64,000 nt of DNA from assembly GCA_020634155.1 (NCBI GenBank), contig JACKCI010000001.1:1860001-1924000 (forward strand), read 5' to 3'. The stretch is from Anaerolineales bacterium. Its GTDB lineage: Bacteria; Chloroflexota; Anaerolineae; Aggregatilineales; J027. A model generated the notes under the pieces. It was not told the origin of the DNA. It was given only the letters and a program-made list of their open reading frames with translations, and did not search any database. A program made the translations under genes and the position numbers. Positions 8,590-17,218 of the stretch are shown here, in pieces (the stretch's first letter is position 1; each line of letters opens with the position of its first letter).

Positions 8590-9315
8590 GTGAGTCACCT
8601 ACAAACTATTGTTTTTGGTCAAGGACTAACCGCCAAGATGTGTGTGGTTGATCAACAAGTGCAGCCCGACCTTGCATTAACCATGCTGCAAGTCCCCTAT
8701 TGCCGCGCCACCATTATTATCCACAGCGGGGCGGGGCAAATGGAGGATATTTACACCCATCAATTGATGGATCTTTTTACGGAAGGCCTAGCTCGCTTTG
8801 CCCAGCACCATCAGGTCATGATCGCCGATGGGGGCACCCATGCAGGCGGCGTAAAAATTATCGGGCAGGCGCGGCACACCCTCAAAGCAACCTTCCCCTT
8901 GGTTGGGGTAGCGGTGACTCAAACGGTAACCTTTCCCGGCGGCCCTCTCAAAACGCCGAATCGCTGGCCCCTCAATGCCTATCATTCCCATTTTCTGCTG
9001 GTCAAGGCCGATGTATTCAGCGCCGAGTCACCATTGCTCATGGGCTTGGCGACAGCGCGACCTGTGCCAGCCCTTGCCATTATCGTTAATGGAGGGGACA
9101 TTGTGCGCGAAGAGAGCCTTGTCCATGCCAAGCATCAAATCCCCTTGGTGGTGTTGAAGGGGAGCGGACGCTTTGCGGATGAGTTAGCCGACAGCGCACC
9201 CGATAGCGAGCTACGCGCCAAGTACCCAGCCGATAAGCTCTATATTTTTGACACCAACACCCAAACCCCGCAGGAATTCTATAACCTGCTGCACCAAATC
9301 TTGTTTGGCGATTAG
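8590..9315 (+). CDS. LSDAT/SLOG-type ligand-binding protein
   Basis: The 241-residue protein looks like a stand-alone prokaryotic LSDAT domain, the SLOG-superfamily fold also found as the sensor region of TRPM channels. The Rossmann-like pattern has Gly-rich turns expected to hold a nucleotide-type ligand: IIHSGAGQM after the second strand, IADGGTHAGGV near residue 80, and IIVNGGDIV late in the protein, followed by PLVVLKGSGRFADELA. The family is thought to bind NAD- or ADP-ribose-related ligands; no catalytic residue is evident. The start is GTG 8590 with AAAGAGGA upstream. It converges with a small gene, sharing 4 bases. Confidence 0.7.
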   Translation: MSHLQTIVFGQGLTAKMCVVDQQVQPDLALTMLQVPYCRATIIIHSGAGQMEDIYTHQLMDLFTEGLARFAQHHQVMIADGGTHAGGVKIIGQARHTLKATFPLVGVAVTQTVTFPGGPLKTPNRWPLNAYHSHFLLVKADVFSAESPLLMGLATARPVPALAIIVNGGDIVREESLVHAKHQIPLVVLKGSGRFADELADSAPDSELRAKYPADKLYIFDTNTQTPQEFYNLLHQILFGD

Positions 9316-9602
9316 CCCTGCTCGTCGTCCGGCTCAGAAAAAGCCGCAGCTAAAGCGCGGACAACCTTCACGATATTATCGGAGGCCACCTTAACGTTTT
9401 CCTTGAGACGCGCTACCTCATCCGGCACCATCTCTGGGCGGCGGTCTAATGCCCGTTGGATAATCTCAATTTGGGTATAGAGACCCGCGACCGGATTGCC
9501 AACATAAGTATGCAGCAAGCGCTCCATCCAATAACCTGCCTCTGGCGAGAGGTAATCCTGAATTTCACCTAAGACCTTATCAAAATCTAATTGTCTATCC
9601 AT
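9312..9602 (-). CDS. Small hypothetical helical protein
   Basis: A 96-residue, mostly helical, acidic protein with no signal peptide, membrane segment or cysteine. I do not recognise a family. It begins with MDRQLDFDK and ends in an acidic Glu/Asp tail. It overlaps the end of the LSDAT gene by 4 bases tail to tail and is divergent from the sugar dehydrogenase. The reading frame fits its slot neatly, which supports it being real. Confidence 0.6.
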   Translation of the reverse strand: MDRQLDFDKVLGEIQDYLSPEAGYWMERLLHTYVGNPVAGLYTQIEIIQRALDRRPEMVPDEVARLKENVKVASDNIVKVVRALAAAFSEPDDEQG

Positions 9603-9666
9603 GTTTGCCCTCTATAATCATGATACGCTTTAATTTTGCCACTATATCCAACAGAAGGGCAAACCC

Positions 9667-10818
9667 ATGTTGAGAAAAATCCTAGTGTTGAGCATCCCCC
9701 TCCTGCTGCTGGTTGCGGCAGGCATTGGCTATATCCTCGCCCAAGACCCCGCTGACGAACCCTACGGCCTCCAGCCGATTGTCACCGATTTAGAACAGCC
9801 CCTTTTCTTGGTGGCGGCTCCTGATGATAGCGGGCGGCTCTTTGTCCTTGAGCAACCGGGGCGCATTCGGATTATTGATAGTGAAGGGAATCTGCTTTCA
9901 ACACCATTCCTTGACCTTGTAGACAAGACTGGCATCACGGCTAATGAACGGGGCCTATTAGGCTTCGCGTTTCATCCTGATTTTGCCAACAACGGCACGT
10001 TCTATATCGACTATACGCGCCTCGATAGTGGCGATACAGTGGTTTCACGCTATCAAATTTCAGCCGATGACCCCAACCGTGCCGACCCCGCCAGCGAGAC
10101 CATCATCATAGAAATCGACCAACCCTATGGCAACCACAACGGGGGCATGATTGCCTTTGGGCCGGATGGCTACCTCTATATCGGCATGGGCGATGGTGGA
10201 TCGGCAGGCGACCCCTTGCAGAGTGGGCAAAATAGCTTTAGCTTATTGGGTGCCTTGCTGCGAATTGATGTCGATCATGGTGACCCCTACGCCATCCCTG
10301 ACGATAACCCCTTTGCCGATGGGCAAGACGGCCTGCCAGAGCTTTGGGCGATTGGCCTCCGCAACCCTTGGCGCTTCAGTTTTGATATAGACACCAACGA
10401 CCTGTATATTGCGGATGTCGGTCAAAATCAATATGAGGAGGTTAATTTCCAGCCTGCCGATAGCACAGGTGGCGAGAACTACGGCTGGAATATCTACGAG
10501 GGTAATCACCTCTATTCGGGCATCCCCTTTGACGAAGCTGTCTTCCCTGTTGCTGAATATAGCCACAGTGAGGGCTGCTCGGTAACAGGGGGTTATGTCT
10601 ATCGTGGGGAGGCTATACCTGCCCTGCAAGGCTACTACCTCTATGGCGATTATTGCTCTGGTACCGTATGGTGGCTCAAGCAAGCTGAGGATGGGAAGTG
10701 GGAGCATGATGTCTTGTTCGATACCGATATGCAAATCACCTCCTTCGGGCAAGACACCGCTGGCGAAATCTATATCGTAGACCGACGCGGTGGGGTCTAC
10801 CAAGTGGTGGTTGAGTAA
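9667..10818 (+). CDS. Exported PQQ-dependent sugar (aldose/sorbosone) dehydrogenase family protein
   Basis: This 383-residue protein has a signal peptide or N-terminal anchor (Lys, then a 20-residue hydrophobic run, ending near ILAQ). The rest matches the soluble glucose/sorbosone dehydrogenase six-bladed propeller: ERGLLGFAFHPDF, then GNHNGG with the His that acts as general base in characterised members, FGPDGYLYIGMGDGG, LRNPWRFSFD, and a C-terminal GGYVYRG...YGDYCSG part. The family uses PQQ and calcium to oxidise sugars outside the membrane; some members have other substrates. No PQQ biosynthesis gene is nearby. ATG 9667 has AGAAGGG upstream. Its stop overlaps the rsmH start (TAATG). Confidence 0.88.
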   Translation: MLRKILVLSIPLLLLVAAGIGYILAQDPADEPYGLQPIVTDLEQPLFLVAAPDDSGRLFVLEQPGRIRIIDSEGNLLSTPFLDLVDKTGITANERGLLGFAFHPDFANNGTFYIDYTRLDSGDTVVSRYQISADDPNRADPASETIIIEIDQPYGNHNGGMIAFGPDGYLYIGMGDGGSAGDPLQSGQNSFSLLGALLRIDVDHGDPYAIPDDNPFADGQDGLPELWAIGLRNPWRFSFDIDTNDLYIADVGQNQYEEVNFQPADSTGGENYGWNIYEGNHLYSGIPFDEAVFPVAEYSHSEGCSVTGGYVYRGEAIPALQGYYLYGDYCSGTVWWLKQAEDGKWEHDVLFDTDMQITSFGQDTAGEIYIVDRRGGVYQVVVE

Positions 10819-11732
10819 TGGACGCGCCCCACGTCCCGATTATGGTGGAGGCTGTCCTTGATGGCCTCCAAGTGGCAACCCGTGCCAATGCCCTCTTTAT
10901 AGATGGTACCCTCGGTGCGGGGGGGCATAGTGCCGCGATTCTAGCGACCCGCAACGACAACCTCATCATCGGCTTTGACCGTGACCCCCATGCGCTGGCT
11001 CTCGCAACGGAGCGCTTGGCGGGTTATGGGGAACGGGCGCAGCTTGTCCATGATAGTTATTTGGCACTCGGCAAGGTCTTGGGCGATACATTAGTGGATG
11101 GGATATTGCTGGACTTGGGGTTGTCGTCGATGCAGCTTGACCAAGCCGAGCGCGGTTTTGCTTTTCGCTTTGAAGGGCCGCTGGATATGCGCTTTGACCC
11201 GACCAGTGCCACCCCCACCGCCGCCGATTTGGTGAATGACCTACCCGCCGAGGCCATCGCTGATATTCTGTTTCGCTATGGGGAAGAGCACCACAGCCGC
11301 CGCATCGCCAAGGCTATCATCAATGCCCGCCCTATCACTACCACGCGCCAACTCGCGGATTTAATCGAAGGCTTGCGTCTCCCCCCTCAGAAGATTCACC
11401 CCGCCACCCGCACCTTCCAAGCGCTACGAATTGCGGTCAATGAGGAGTTAGAAGCGGTTGAGACAATGCTACCCTTGGCTCTACAACACCTCAAGGTCGG
11501 GGGGCGGCTGGTGGTTATCACCTTCCATAGCCTCGAAGACCGTATCGTCAAGCAGTTTATGAAGACCGAAGCAACGGACTGTTTGTGTCCGCCGCGCCAG
11601 CCTGTGTGTACCTGTGGGCATCAGGCAACGTTAAAGCTTATGAGCCGTAAACCCATCACCGCCGATGAAGCCGAGGTCGAAGCCAATCCCCGCGCCCGAA
11701 GCGCCAAATTGCGCGTTGCAGAACGAAGTTGA
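10818..11732 (+). CDS. rsmH: 16S rRNA (cytosine-1402-N4) methyltransferase
   Basis: RsmH (MraW) methylates the N4 of C1402 in the 16S rRNA decoding centre using S-adenosylmethionine. The 304 residues are standard length. Features include HVPIMVEAVLDGL at the start, the SAM-binding FIDGTLGAGGHSA, FDRDPHA, LDLGLSSMQLD, the GFAF..PLDMRFD loop, and VVITFHSLEDRIVK near the C-terminus. It usually sits in the division/cell-wall (dcw) cluster after mraZ; here neither mraZ, ftsL nor other dcw genes are adjacent. It is instead translationally coupled to the sugar dehydrogenase by a one-base overlap. Confidence 0.97.
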   Translation: MDAPHVPIMVEAVLDGLQVATRANALFIDGTLGAGGHSAAILATRNDNLIIGFDRDPHALALATERLAGYGERAQLVHDSYLALGKVLGDTLVDGILLDLGLSSMQLDQAERGFAFRFEGPLDMRFDPTSATPTAADLVNDLPAEAIADILFRYGEEHHSRRIAKAIINARPITTTRQLADLIEGLRLPPQKIHPATRTFQALRIAVNEELEAVETMLPLALQHLKVGGRLVVITFHSLEDRIVKQFMKTEATDCLCPPRQPVCTCGHQATLKLMSRKPITADEAEVEANPRARSAKLRVAERS

Positions 11733-11822
11733 GCATTCAACTGACTACTGCATTTTTCTGCAAACTACTATATAGTCGTAGGAACCCCTATTGACCATAT
11801 TAATCTCTCGTGGAGGTGTAAG

Positions 11823-12197
11823 ATGGACGAGAAGAACCCCAACTGGCTTGAAGAATTTGAGGAATTGGCAAATACCCAACTTGGAGAGGGTTCTGCGTGC
11901 AAACAAATTCACCCCATTATTGAAGGCTGGTATAGCCGCTTAATGAATGGTGAACCACCTCAATCACGCCCCTCGGTCATGCAGGCTATGGCTTGCTTAA
12001 GTACCGAGATTATGGCAGATATGCCGGAGGATTTGTTGGAGTTACTCGGTCTTGAAGAAGATGACACCGACAGCGAGGCACTTGATGACATGGACGAAGC
12101 CGCCAACAATGAATTAATGTTCTGGGTTCAAGAGATTCTAATGATTGGGCGGGCCTTCCAAATGGCCCTCGATTCTGGGGAACTAGACGACCTTTAA
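11823..12197 (+). CDS. Acidic hypothetical protein
   Basis: A very acidic 124-residue protein, rich in Asp, Glu and Leu and probably helical, with no signal peptide or membrane segment. I do not recognise a family. Two Cys are spread apart and do not form an obvious metal site. A strong ribosome site (GGAGGTG, spacing about 6) precedes ATG 11823 and a clear terminator follows, so it is a well-marked single-gene unit and likely well expressed. Confidence 0.7.
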   Translation: MDEKNPNWLEEFEELANTQLGEGSACKQIHPIIEGWYSRLMNGEPPQSRPSVMQAMACLSTEIMADMPEDLLELLGLEEDDTDSEALDDMDEAANNELMFWVQEILMIGRAFQMALDSGELDDL

Positions 12198-12219
12198 GTC
12201 AACCTGTAAAGTTCGCCGC

Positions 12220-12259
12220 GCAGCCGTAGTGACCATCCCTCTACGGCTGTCGTTTTTTT
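12220..12259 (+). terminator. Rho-independent terminator of the acidic-protein gene
   Basis: CAGCCGTAG (12221-12229) pairs perfectly with CTACGGCTG (12241-12249) around an 11-base loop, followed by TCG and seven T. The T-run reaches the thiD stop codon on the other strand. Confidence 0.88.
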
Positions 12260-13046
12260 AGGGCAGCCAATGGCGCACTGGCTGACGACCCCGCCCCAAA
12301 CGCCATGCTTGAGCGCCCCGCAAGGCTCCCTGCAAATAAGCATGGGCCGCCTGCACCGCCTCCACCAACGATAGGCCAAGCGCCAGTTGGGCTGCAATCG
12401 CTGAAGCAAAAGTACAGCCCACCCCATGTGGATTCTCTATTGGCAGGGTCGGCGCGGTAAGTTCGACCATCTGCTGCCCATCGCATAACACGTCAATCTT
12501 AGTTGGGCCAGACAGATGACCGCCTTTGACCAGAGCGGCCCGTGCGCCCATCTCCACCAAGCGGGTGGCAGCATGGCAGGCTTCAGTCACGTTGGTGACG
12601 ACTAGACCCGTTAGGTGTGTAACTTCATCAAGGTTAGGGGTCACAATATGGGCCAAGGGGAATAGCAGGGTACGGTAGGCTTCGATGACATCGGGCGCGA
12701 CAATCAACTGACCCTGCCCATTGACCAATACAGGGTCAACCACCAACGGCACGGGATTAGCCTGCACTTGGGCAGCCACAAACTCAACCACCTCACGCCG
12801 TCCGAGTAAGCCCGTCTTGATCACATCAGCCCCCATGTCACCCCAAACCGCATTCCATTGGGCCGTGATAAAATCGAGTGGGAGTAAATGAGCAGCCTGT
12901 ACCCCCACTGTGTTTTGGGCAGTGACGATGGTTAGCACCGATAACCCAAAAACATGATGAGCCGTATAGGTCTTGAGGTCAGCTTGGATTCCCGCGCTCC
13001 CGCCTGAATCCGAGCCACCAATGGTTAACACACGTGGTGGTATCAA
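12258..13046 (-). CDS. thiD: Hydroxymethylpyrimidine / phosphomethylpyrimidine kinase
   Basis: ThiD phosphorylates HMP and HMP-P for thiamine synthesis or salvage. The 262-residue ribokinase-fold protein shows GGSDSGGSAGIQADLKT at the substrate site, VDPVLVN, TPNLDEV, ALVKGGH, and the anion-hole motif HGVGCTFASAIAA, where the usual GTGC reads GVGC. The start is uncertain: TTG 13046 follows AAAAGGG and directly precedes the first strand (PRVLTIGGSD). The frame stays open to 13226 but that part would overlap the FHA gene and its leader. No thiamine riboswitch was seen upstream and no other thi gene is nearby. Confidence 0.92.
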   Translation of the reverse strand: MIPPRVLTIGGSDSGGSAGIQADLKTYTAHHVFGLSVLTIVTAQNTVGVQAAHLLPLDFITAQWNAVWGDMGADVIKTGLLGRREVVEFVAAQVQANPVPLVVDPVLVNGQGQLIVAPDVIEAYRTLLFPLAHIVTPNLDEVTHLTGLVVTNVTEACHAATRLVEMGARAALVKGGHLSGPTKIDVLCDGQQMVELTAPTLPIENPHGVGCTFASAIAAQLALGLSLVEAVQAAHAYLQGALRGAQAWRLGRGRQPVRHWLP

Positions 13047-13111
13047 ACAACCCTTTTCCCTTGATTGGACAACGACAAGGGAGAGACTGTACCACAAATT
13101 TGATAAACAGG

Positions 13112-13117
13112 TATAAT
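13112..13117 (+). promoter_or_regulatory. -10 element upstream of the FHA gene pair
   Basis: A perfect TATAAT lies 57 bases before the ATG at 13174. No convincing -35 is seen at 16-18 bases spacing, so the call rests on the -10 hexamer and its position. Confidence 0.4.
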
Positions 13118-13173
13118 GCAAGGAGCAATTATTTTTCACTCCCCTTGCATCACAAGCGGTAGGAGGCAGATTG

Positions 13174-14163
13174 ATGTATAGCAGCGGTGGGTTTCGTTTG
13201 GTTGTAAGGCGCGGCCCCCAACCCAACCAAGTCTATGAACTCAATAAAGATGTTATTTCGATAGGCCGCGATATTACAAACGAAATTACCATTAATGACC
13301 CTGAAGTTAGTCGGCACCATTGTCGTTTGACACGCGGCCCCAACGATTACACCTTGGAAGACCTCGGCTCTACCAACGGCACGTTTGTCAACGGGCAACG
13401 GCTTACAGGCGCACGCCCATTAAAGCAAGGTGACCTTGTAGGCATGGGCGAGACCGTCACCCTTGCCTACGAGACCTCCATCGGTGGCAGCCCACAGGCC
13501 CAACCCAGCAGTCCTGCCGCCTTTGGCAGCCCAGCTAGTTATGGAGCTTCGACCTCGGCACCCGGCACCCCCGCAGCCAGCACCAGCAGTCAGCCACCCG
13601 TTGATTATTATGGTGGGCAGCAACAGCAGCAACAAGTTGGCTATTATGGCTCACAGCCAGTGGTCTATCCACAACCCCAGCAGCCGCCCCCCGCCTATAC
13701 CTATGCTGATCAGCCTGTCGCACGCGGGAATCGGGGCTGTGGGGTCTTGATTGGCTGTGGGATTTTTGTGATTCTAGGGGCCATTTTGTTGGTCGTTGGC
13801 ATCATCTTTGTCGATTCGCCTTTGGATGATATTCCGGGGGTATCACATGGCATCAACGCTATCCCCTTGCCGGGTGGTAGCGTGGATAATGGCGAGAAAT
13901 TTATGGATGCCCTGCTGAGTTGCGATATTGAAGCCGCCAAAGATTACGTATGTAGCGATGAGCAAGAGGGCATTACCCGCCTCGGTGCGGCCTGCCAACC
14001 CGCCAATGTACAAGAAATCACCTGTGAGCAAGAAGGTAATGACCTGCTCTGCTCATTTACGGTTGAAGCCAATGGTCAAGCCAACAGCACCGCGGTCATG
14101 CTCAATGTCCGCAATGGCAAGATGTGCGGTTTTGTAAATAGCTTTTCCCCACAAGGAGAATAG
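13174..14163 (+). CDS. FHA-domain membrane protein 1
   Basis: The 329-residue protein has an N-terminal forkhead-associated domain (about residues 5-100), which binds phosphothreonine peptides. The signature residues are present: SIGRD, SRHHC, and GSTNGTFVNGQ. A Gln/Pro/Ser/Tyr-rich linker (105-185) follows, then one membrane segment near residues 190-215 and a ~110-residue extracytoplasmic domain with several Cys (SCDIE, YVCSDE, ACQP, ITCEQ, LLCSF). The topology puts FHA in the cytoplasm and the Cys-rich part outside. ATG 13174 follows TAGGAGG by 7 bases. Its FHA domain is a close paralogue of the next gene, 3 bases away. No Ser/Thr kinase is in the window. Confidence 0.88.
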   Translation: MYSSGGFRLVVRRGPQPNQVYELNKDVISIGRDITNEITINDPEVSRHHCRLTRGPNDYTLEDLGSTNGTFVNGQRLTGARPLKQGDLVGMGETVTLAYETSIGGSPQAQPSSPAAFGSPASYGASTSAPGTPAASTSSQPPVDYYGGQQQQQQVGYYGSQPVVYPQPQQPPPAYTYADQPVARGNRGCGVLIGCGIFVILGAILLVVGIIFVDSPLDDIPGVSHGINAIPLPGGSVDNGEKFMDALLSCDIEAAKDYVCSDEQEGITRLGAACQPANVQEITCEQEGNDLLCSFTVEANGQANSTAVMLNVRNGKMCGFVNSFSPQGE

Positions 14164-14166
14164 GCA

Positions 14167-14964
14167 ATGCAAGGTGGTAGTTTTCGTTTAATTGTACGGC
14201 GTGGCCCACAGCCTAATCAGGTTCATGAACTGACCCAAGATATTATTACCATCGGGCGCGATGCCACCAATGAAGTTTCCATCAATGACCCCGAAGTGAG
14301 CCGTCATCACTGTCGTTTGACACGGGCAGCGGGGGGGTTCACTATCGAAGACCTCGGCTCCACCAACGGCACCTTTATCAATGGGCAACGGGTCACTGGA
14401 GCGCGGCCCTTGACTAGTGGCGTCCAGATTGGCCTAGGGGAAACGGTTGTGCTGCATTATGAAGCAGCGTCGATGTCGGCAGGCGGCCCCTATCCCGGCC
14501 CCGGTCCATCCGCGACCATGCCGGGGCCTGCCCAACAAGGCTATGGCGGGGCACCTCAAGCGCCCTATGGACAGCAGCAACAAGCCCCCTACGGTCAACA
14601 GCAGCCTTATGGTGGTGGGCAGCAACAACCCTATGGACAACAGGCTCCCTATGGCGGGCAGCAGCAACAAGCACCCTATGGTCAACAGCCACAGCAAGGT
14701 GGCTACGGAGCCGACCCCTATGGGGCACCCGCACCACCACCACCACCCGACCATGTTTTCCAACAAGAGGAATACTACAATCCCAGTGGGGGTGCAGGTC
14801 GTTGGATTTTCTTGGCGTGTGGGGTCTTTATCGTGCTGTGTATTATCACCAGCGTGATTGCTATTATCGTCATTGACCAATACTGCCTATGGGACAACAC
14901 ACCTATCTTGGGCGATGTGATTGACGCGCTAGGCTACAAGGTTAACGAAGCGCAGTGTAACTAA
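14167..14964 (+). CDS. FHA-domain membrane protein 2 with YGQQQ repeats
   Basis: This 265-residue paralogue has an N-terminal FHA domain (TIGRD, SRHHC, GSTNGTFINGQ). The linker (about residues 105-200) is built from imperfect repeats of the type APYGQQQ, a low-complexity, prion-like composition. One membrane segment follows near residues 215-240 and then a short outside tail of ~25 residues, much shorter than that of its neighbour. ATG 14167 lies 3 bases after the first FHA gene, so the two are co-transcribed. The 3' end overlaps the converging YwiC-like gene by 23 bases. The partner phosphoprotein is unknown. Confidence 0.85.
   Translation: MQGGSFRLIVRRGPQPNQVHELTQDIITIGRDATNEVSINDPEVSRHHCRLTRAAGGFTIEDLGSTNGTFINGQRVTGARPLTSGVQIGLGETVVLHYEAASMSAGGPYPGPGPSATMPGPAQQGYGGAPQAPYGQQQQAPYGQQQPYGGGQQQPYGQQAPYGGQQQQAPYGQQPQQGGYGADPYGAPAPPPPPDHVFQQEEYYNPSGGAGRWIFLACGVFIVLCIITSVIAIIVIDQYCLWDNTPILGDVIDALGYKVNEAQCN
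14539..14715 (+). repeat. In-frame degenerate repeats (APYGQQQ type)
   Basis: Imperfect repeats of about 21 bases with cores such as CCCTATGGACAACAG encode the Gly/Gln/Tyr/Pro linker of the second FHA protein. Such tracts can change length by slippage or recombination. Confidence 0.6.
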
Positions 14965-15739
14965 GCGCCACAAGGGTGACGGTTATCACCCCAAATACCA
15001 CCTCTTGAACGCCAATAATGGCAGCGCGGGGTGCTGGTTTACGCCACTTGGAGAGGCCATAGAGTGCGCGTAATAATAGCACCCCAATTGCCACCGCCGC
15101 CAGCCATTGCACCTCCCCTATCAGCACCAAGGCCATAACCGCCGCCAAACCCACCCCATGGGCGATATGAGTAGGCATGGGTGAGGGCTGTTCGCCACGT
15201 TCCAAGCGTAGCCGCGCCCGCACATAGAGAATGGTGCCAATAATGCGGGCCAACAAGACCAGCCACAAGGCTCCGGCTGCTCCCAATGACCAGTTATCGG
15301 CTAAGGCAATCGTAGGGGCCACCAGCGACAAGGCCATCGCACCAAGAATCTCAGGAATAAGCTCACGCCCACGCCGTTGCAGGTCATAATAAAGTTGCAC
15401 CCCAACCAGCGGTAAGGCAAGGATGAGGGTCTGCCAGAAGGAATGGTCGGTCACGATACAGGCCAGCAGGCCTGCCACCAGTGCCACCGTGCCGTAGCCC
15501 GCCGCAAAACGCATGGCCCACACCGTGCGCGAGTGACGCTTGCCACGTTGGGTATCTCGATAAGCCAATTGCAGGGGATGGCGAGTCAAGAACAAGCTAA
15601 AAGCAGCAACCCCCAATAGCAATCCGGCCCATGAGGGAGCGACCCATAGCCCTAATGCAATGGGTTCAAGGATGAGGCTCCAACCGCCATGTTCGGTGGG
15701 AAGGGCAATGGGTCGTAAACGAGGACGATTAACCGCCAT
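14942..15739 (-). CDS. YwiC-like integral membrane protein
   Basis: The 265-residue protein is almost wholly hydrophobic, with about eight to nine membrane helices. The EHGGW motif near residue 18 is the hallmark of the YwiC-like family, whose function is unknown; an RHPLQLAYRD loop follows the second helix and there are charged pairs in RARLRLERGEQ. ATG 15739 lies inside the last codons of the phosphatase gene (11-base overlap), implying translational coupling; an upstream TTG in frame is less likely. Its 3' end overlaps the second FHA gene. Confidence 0.8.
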   Translation of the reverse strand: MAVNRPRLRPIALPTEHGGWSLILEPIALGLWVAPSWAGLLLGVAAFSLFLTRHPLQLAYRDTQRGKRHSRTVWAMRFAAGYGTVALVAGLLACIVTDHSFWQTLILALPLVGVQLYYDLQRRGRELIPEILGAMALSLVAPTIALADNWSLGAAGALWLVLLARIIGTILYVRARLRLERGEQPSPMPTHIAHGVGLAAVMALVLIGEVQWLAAVAIGVLLLRALYGLSKWRKPAPRAAIIGVQEVVFGVITVTLVALSYTALR

Positions 15740-17003
15740 CCGAGGCAACTCCAATGTAGCGGACCACAACAATGGTTAAATCATCAAACATGGGGGCATC
15801 CCCGCAAAATTCATTCACAGAATGTAAAATGGCCTGCTTGACTTGGTTGGCATGTTGACCCGCTGACTCGCGCACCACTGTCATCAGCCGTTCATCACCA
15901 TAGGCCGCTTGCTGGTTATTCTCTGCTTCGGTCAGTCCGTCAGTATAGAAAATCAGCGTATCACCAACTCGCAACTGAAGTTCACTCAATTTGAGCGGGA
16001 TGTGGTCAAACCAGCCCAGCGGATTGCCACCACGCGGCAAGAATTCAATGGAGCCATCACTCGCCCGATACAATAAGGGGCGGTTGTGACCCGCGTTAAC
16101 CCCTAAAAATTGACCATCTTTTTCTAGGACAGCATAGTAGAGGGTGACAAACATCCCCCCCGCGCTGGCATCCTCCAGCAAGAGTTTGTTAGTCAACTGT
16201 ACCGTGTCAATCGGCAGAGGCTTAGAGAAGGCATTACCCCGGAAGAGGCTCCGCACCACCGCCATAAAGATGGCTGCCGCCGCACCTTTGTCGGACACAT
16301 CGCCAATGACAACCCCCATACGGTCATCGGTAAAACGGAAGCAATCATAAAAATCGCCTGCCACCTCCCGCGCCGAGCGCCAATCAAAAGCAATCTCATA
16401 GCCCGCGATGGGGTCAAACATGGATGGCAGTAGCCCTTGTTGGATATTGCGGGCCATTTCTAGCTCGCGCTGCATCCGCCCTTGGTCAACCGCTACCCGA
16501 TAGAGACGGGCGTTTTCAATAGCAAAACCTGCTTCGCTGGCAAAAGCCGAGAGCAGATAGCGGTGGCTCTGGCTAAACATGCCCTTTCGCAAGCGGTTAT
16601 CAACATAAACCAAGCCTATCACTTTATCGCGCACCATGATGGGTACGCACAAGATAGAGCGCAGGCCCTTGGTGATGACACTCATGGCGTCATCAAGGCG
16701 GCTGTCGGTTTGGGCATCGAAGGTCAAGACGGGTTCTTTGGTTTTGACCACTTCACGCACAATGGTATGGCTGACATGGAAGGCGGGGTCGTCGAGGTCT
16801 TGTTGGTTCATCCCACGTGCAACCTGAAAAATAAGTTCATCGGTGACGGAATCAATCAACATCATGAAGCCACGCTCGGCTCCCGTGACCTTGATGACCT
16901 GATCCATGACGTAATCAAGAACTTCGGCTAAATCGAGACTGGAGTTTAAGTAACGGGTGATTTCGTATAAGGTCTCTAAAGTCTGTAAGTCTGGTTTCAT
17001 CAT
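15729..17003 (-). CDS. GAF-domain PP2C/SpoIIE-type serine phosphatase (RsbU-like)
   Basis: This 424-residue soluble protein joins a GAF sensor domain (about residues 10-165) through a short coiled helix (RMQRELEMARNIQQGLLP) to a SpoIIE-type PP2C phosphatase domain (190-420). Metal-binding Asp residues are visible in AGDFYD, IGDVSDKG, YTDGLTEAEN and FDDLTIVVV. Such proteins usually dephosphorylate anti-anti-sigma factors or other phosphoproteins in response to a small ligand. No anti-sigma or STAS gene is present, while two phosphopeptide-reading FHA proteins lie next door, so a shared phospho-signalling role is possible but inferred. Start: ATG 17003 (or the next ATG), with GTGGAG upstream; GTG 17021 is an alternative. 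Confidence 0.9.
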   Translation of the reverse strand: MMKPDLQTLETLYEITRYLNSSLDLAEVLDYVMDQVIKVTGAERGFMMLIDSVTDELIFQVARGMNQQDLDDPAFHVSHTIVREVVKTKEPVLTFDAQTDSRLDDAMSVITKGLRSILCVPIMVRDKVIGLVYVDNRLRKGMFSQSHRYLLSAFASEAGFAIENARLYRVAVDQGRMQRELEMARNIQQGLLPSMFDPIAGYEIAFDWRSAREVAGDFYDCFRFTDDRMGVVIGDVSDKGAAAAIFMAVVRSLFRGNAFSKPLPIDTVQLTNKLLLEDASAGGMFVTLYYAVLEKDGQFLGVNAGHNRPLLYRASDGSIEFLPRGGNPLGWFDHIPLKLSELQLRVGDTLIFYTDGLTEAENNQQAAYGDERLMTVVRESAGQHANQVKQAILHSVNEFCGDAPMFDDLTIVVVRYIGVASDGG

Positions 17004-17036
17004 CGAGTCGATAATCTCCACTATTTAACGGTCTCT

Positions 17037-17042
17037 ATTATA
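17037..17042 (-). promoter_or_regulatory. -10 element of the GAF-phosphatase / YwiC unit
   Basis: A perfect TATAAT on the minus strand lies about 33 bases before the chosen ATG. The -35 is poor. Confidence 0.4.
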
Positions 17043-17218
17043 GCCTATCTAAGGCGAGACCCCTGTAACTGACTAAGAGGTTAACCATGACTAAAGAAGT
17101 ACCTTAACCAACCAGCAATTGTGACTAAGTCTTCGATGAGCATCGCGTGTTAGGCGTTGCCAAGCGCTACAAACACCGTCATAATGGGAGGGCATTCTGT
17201 AGAAAAGGATAAGCCACC

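Noticed and set aside
13047..13226. N-terminal extension of thiD
   Set aside because: It would run into the divergent FHA gene and its leader, and the residues do not resemble ThiD.
17043..17218. Gap searched for a tRNA or small RNA
   Set aside because: No cloverleaf-like arms or T-loop sequence could be found by eye; only promoter-like sequence is seen.
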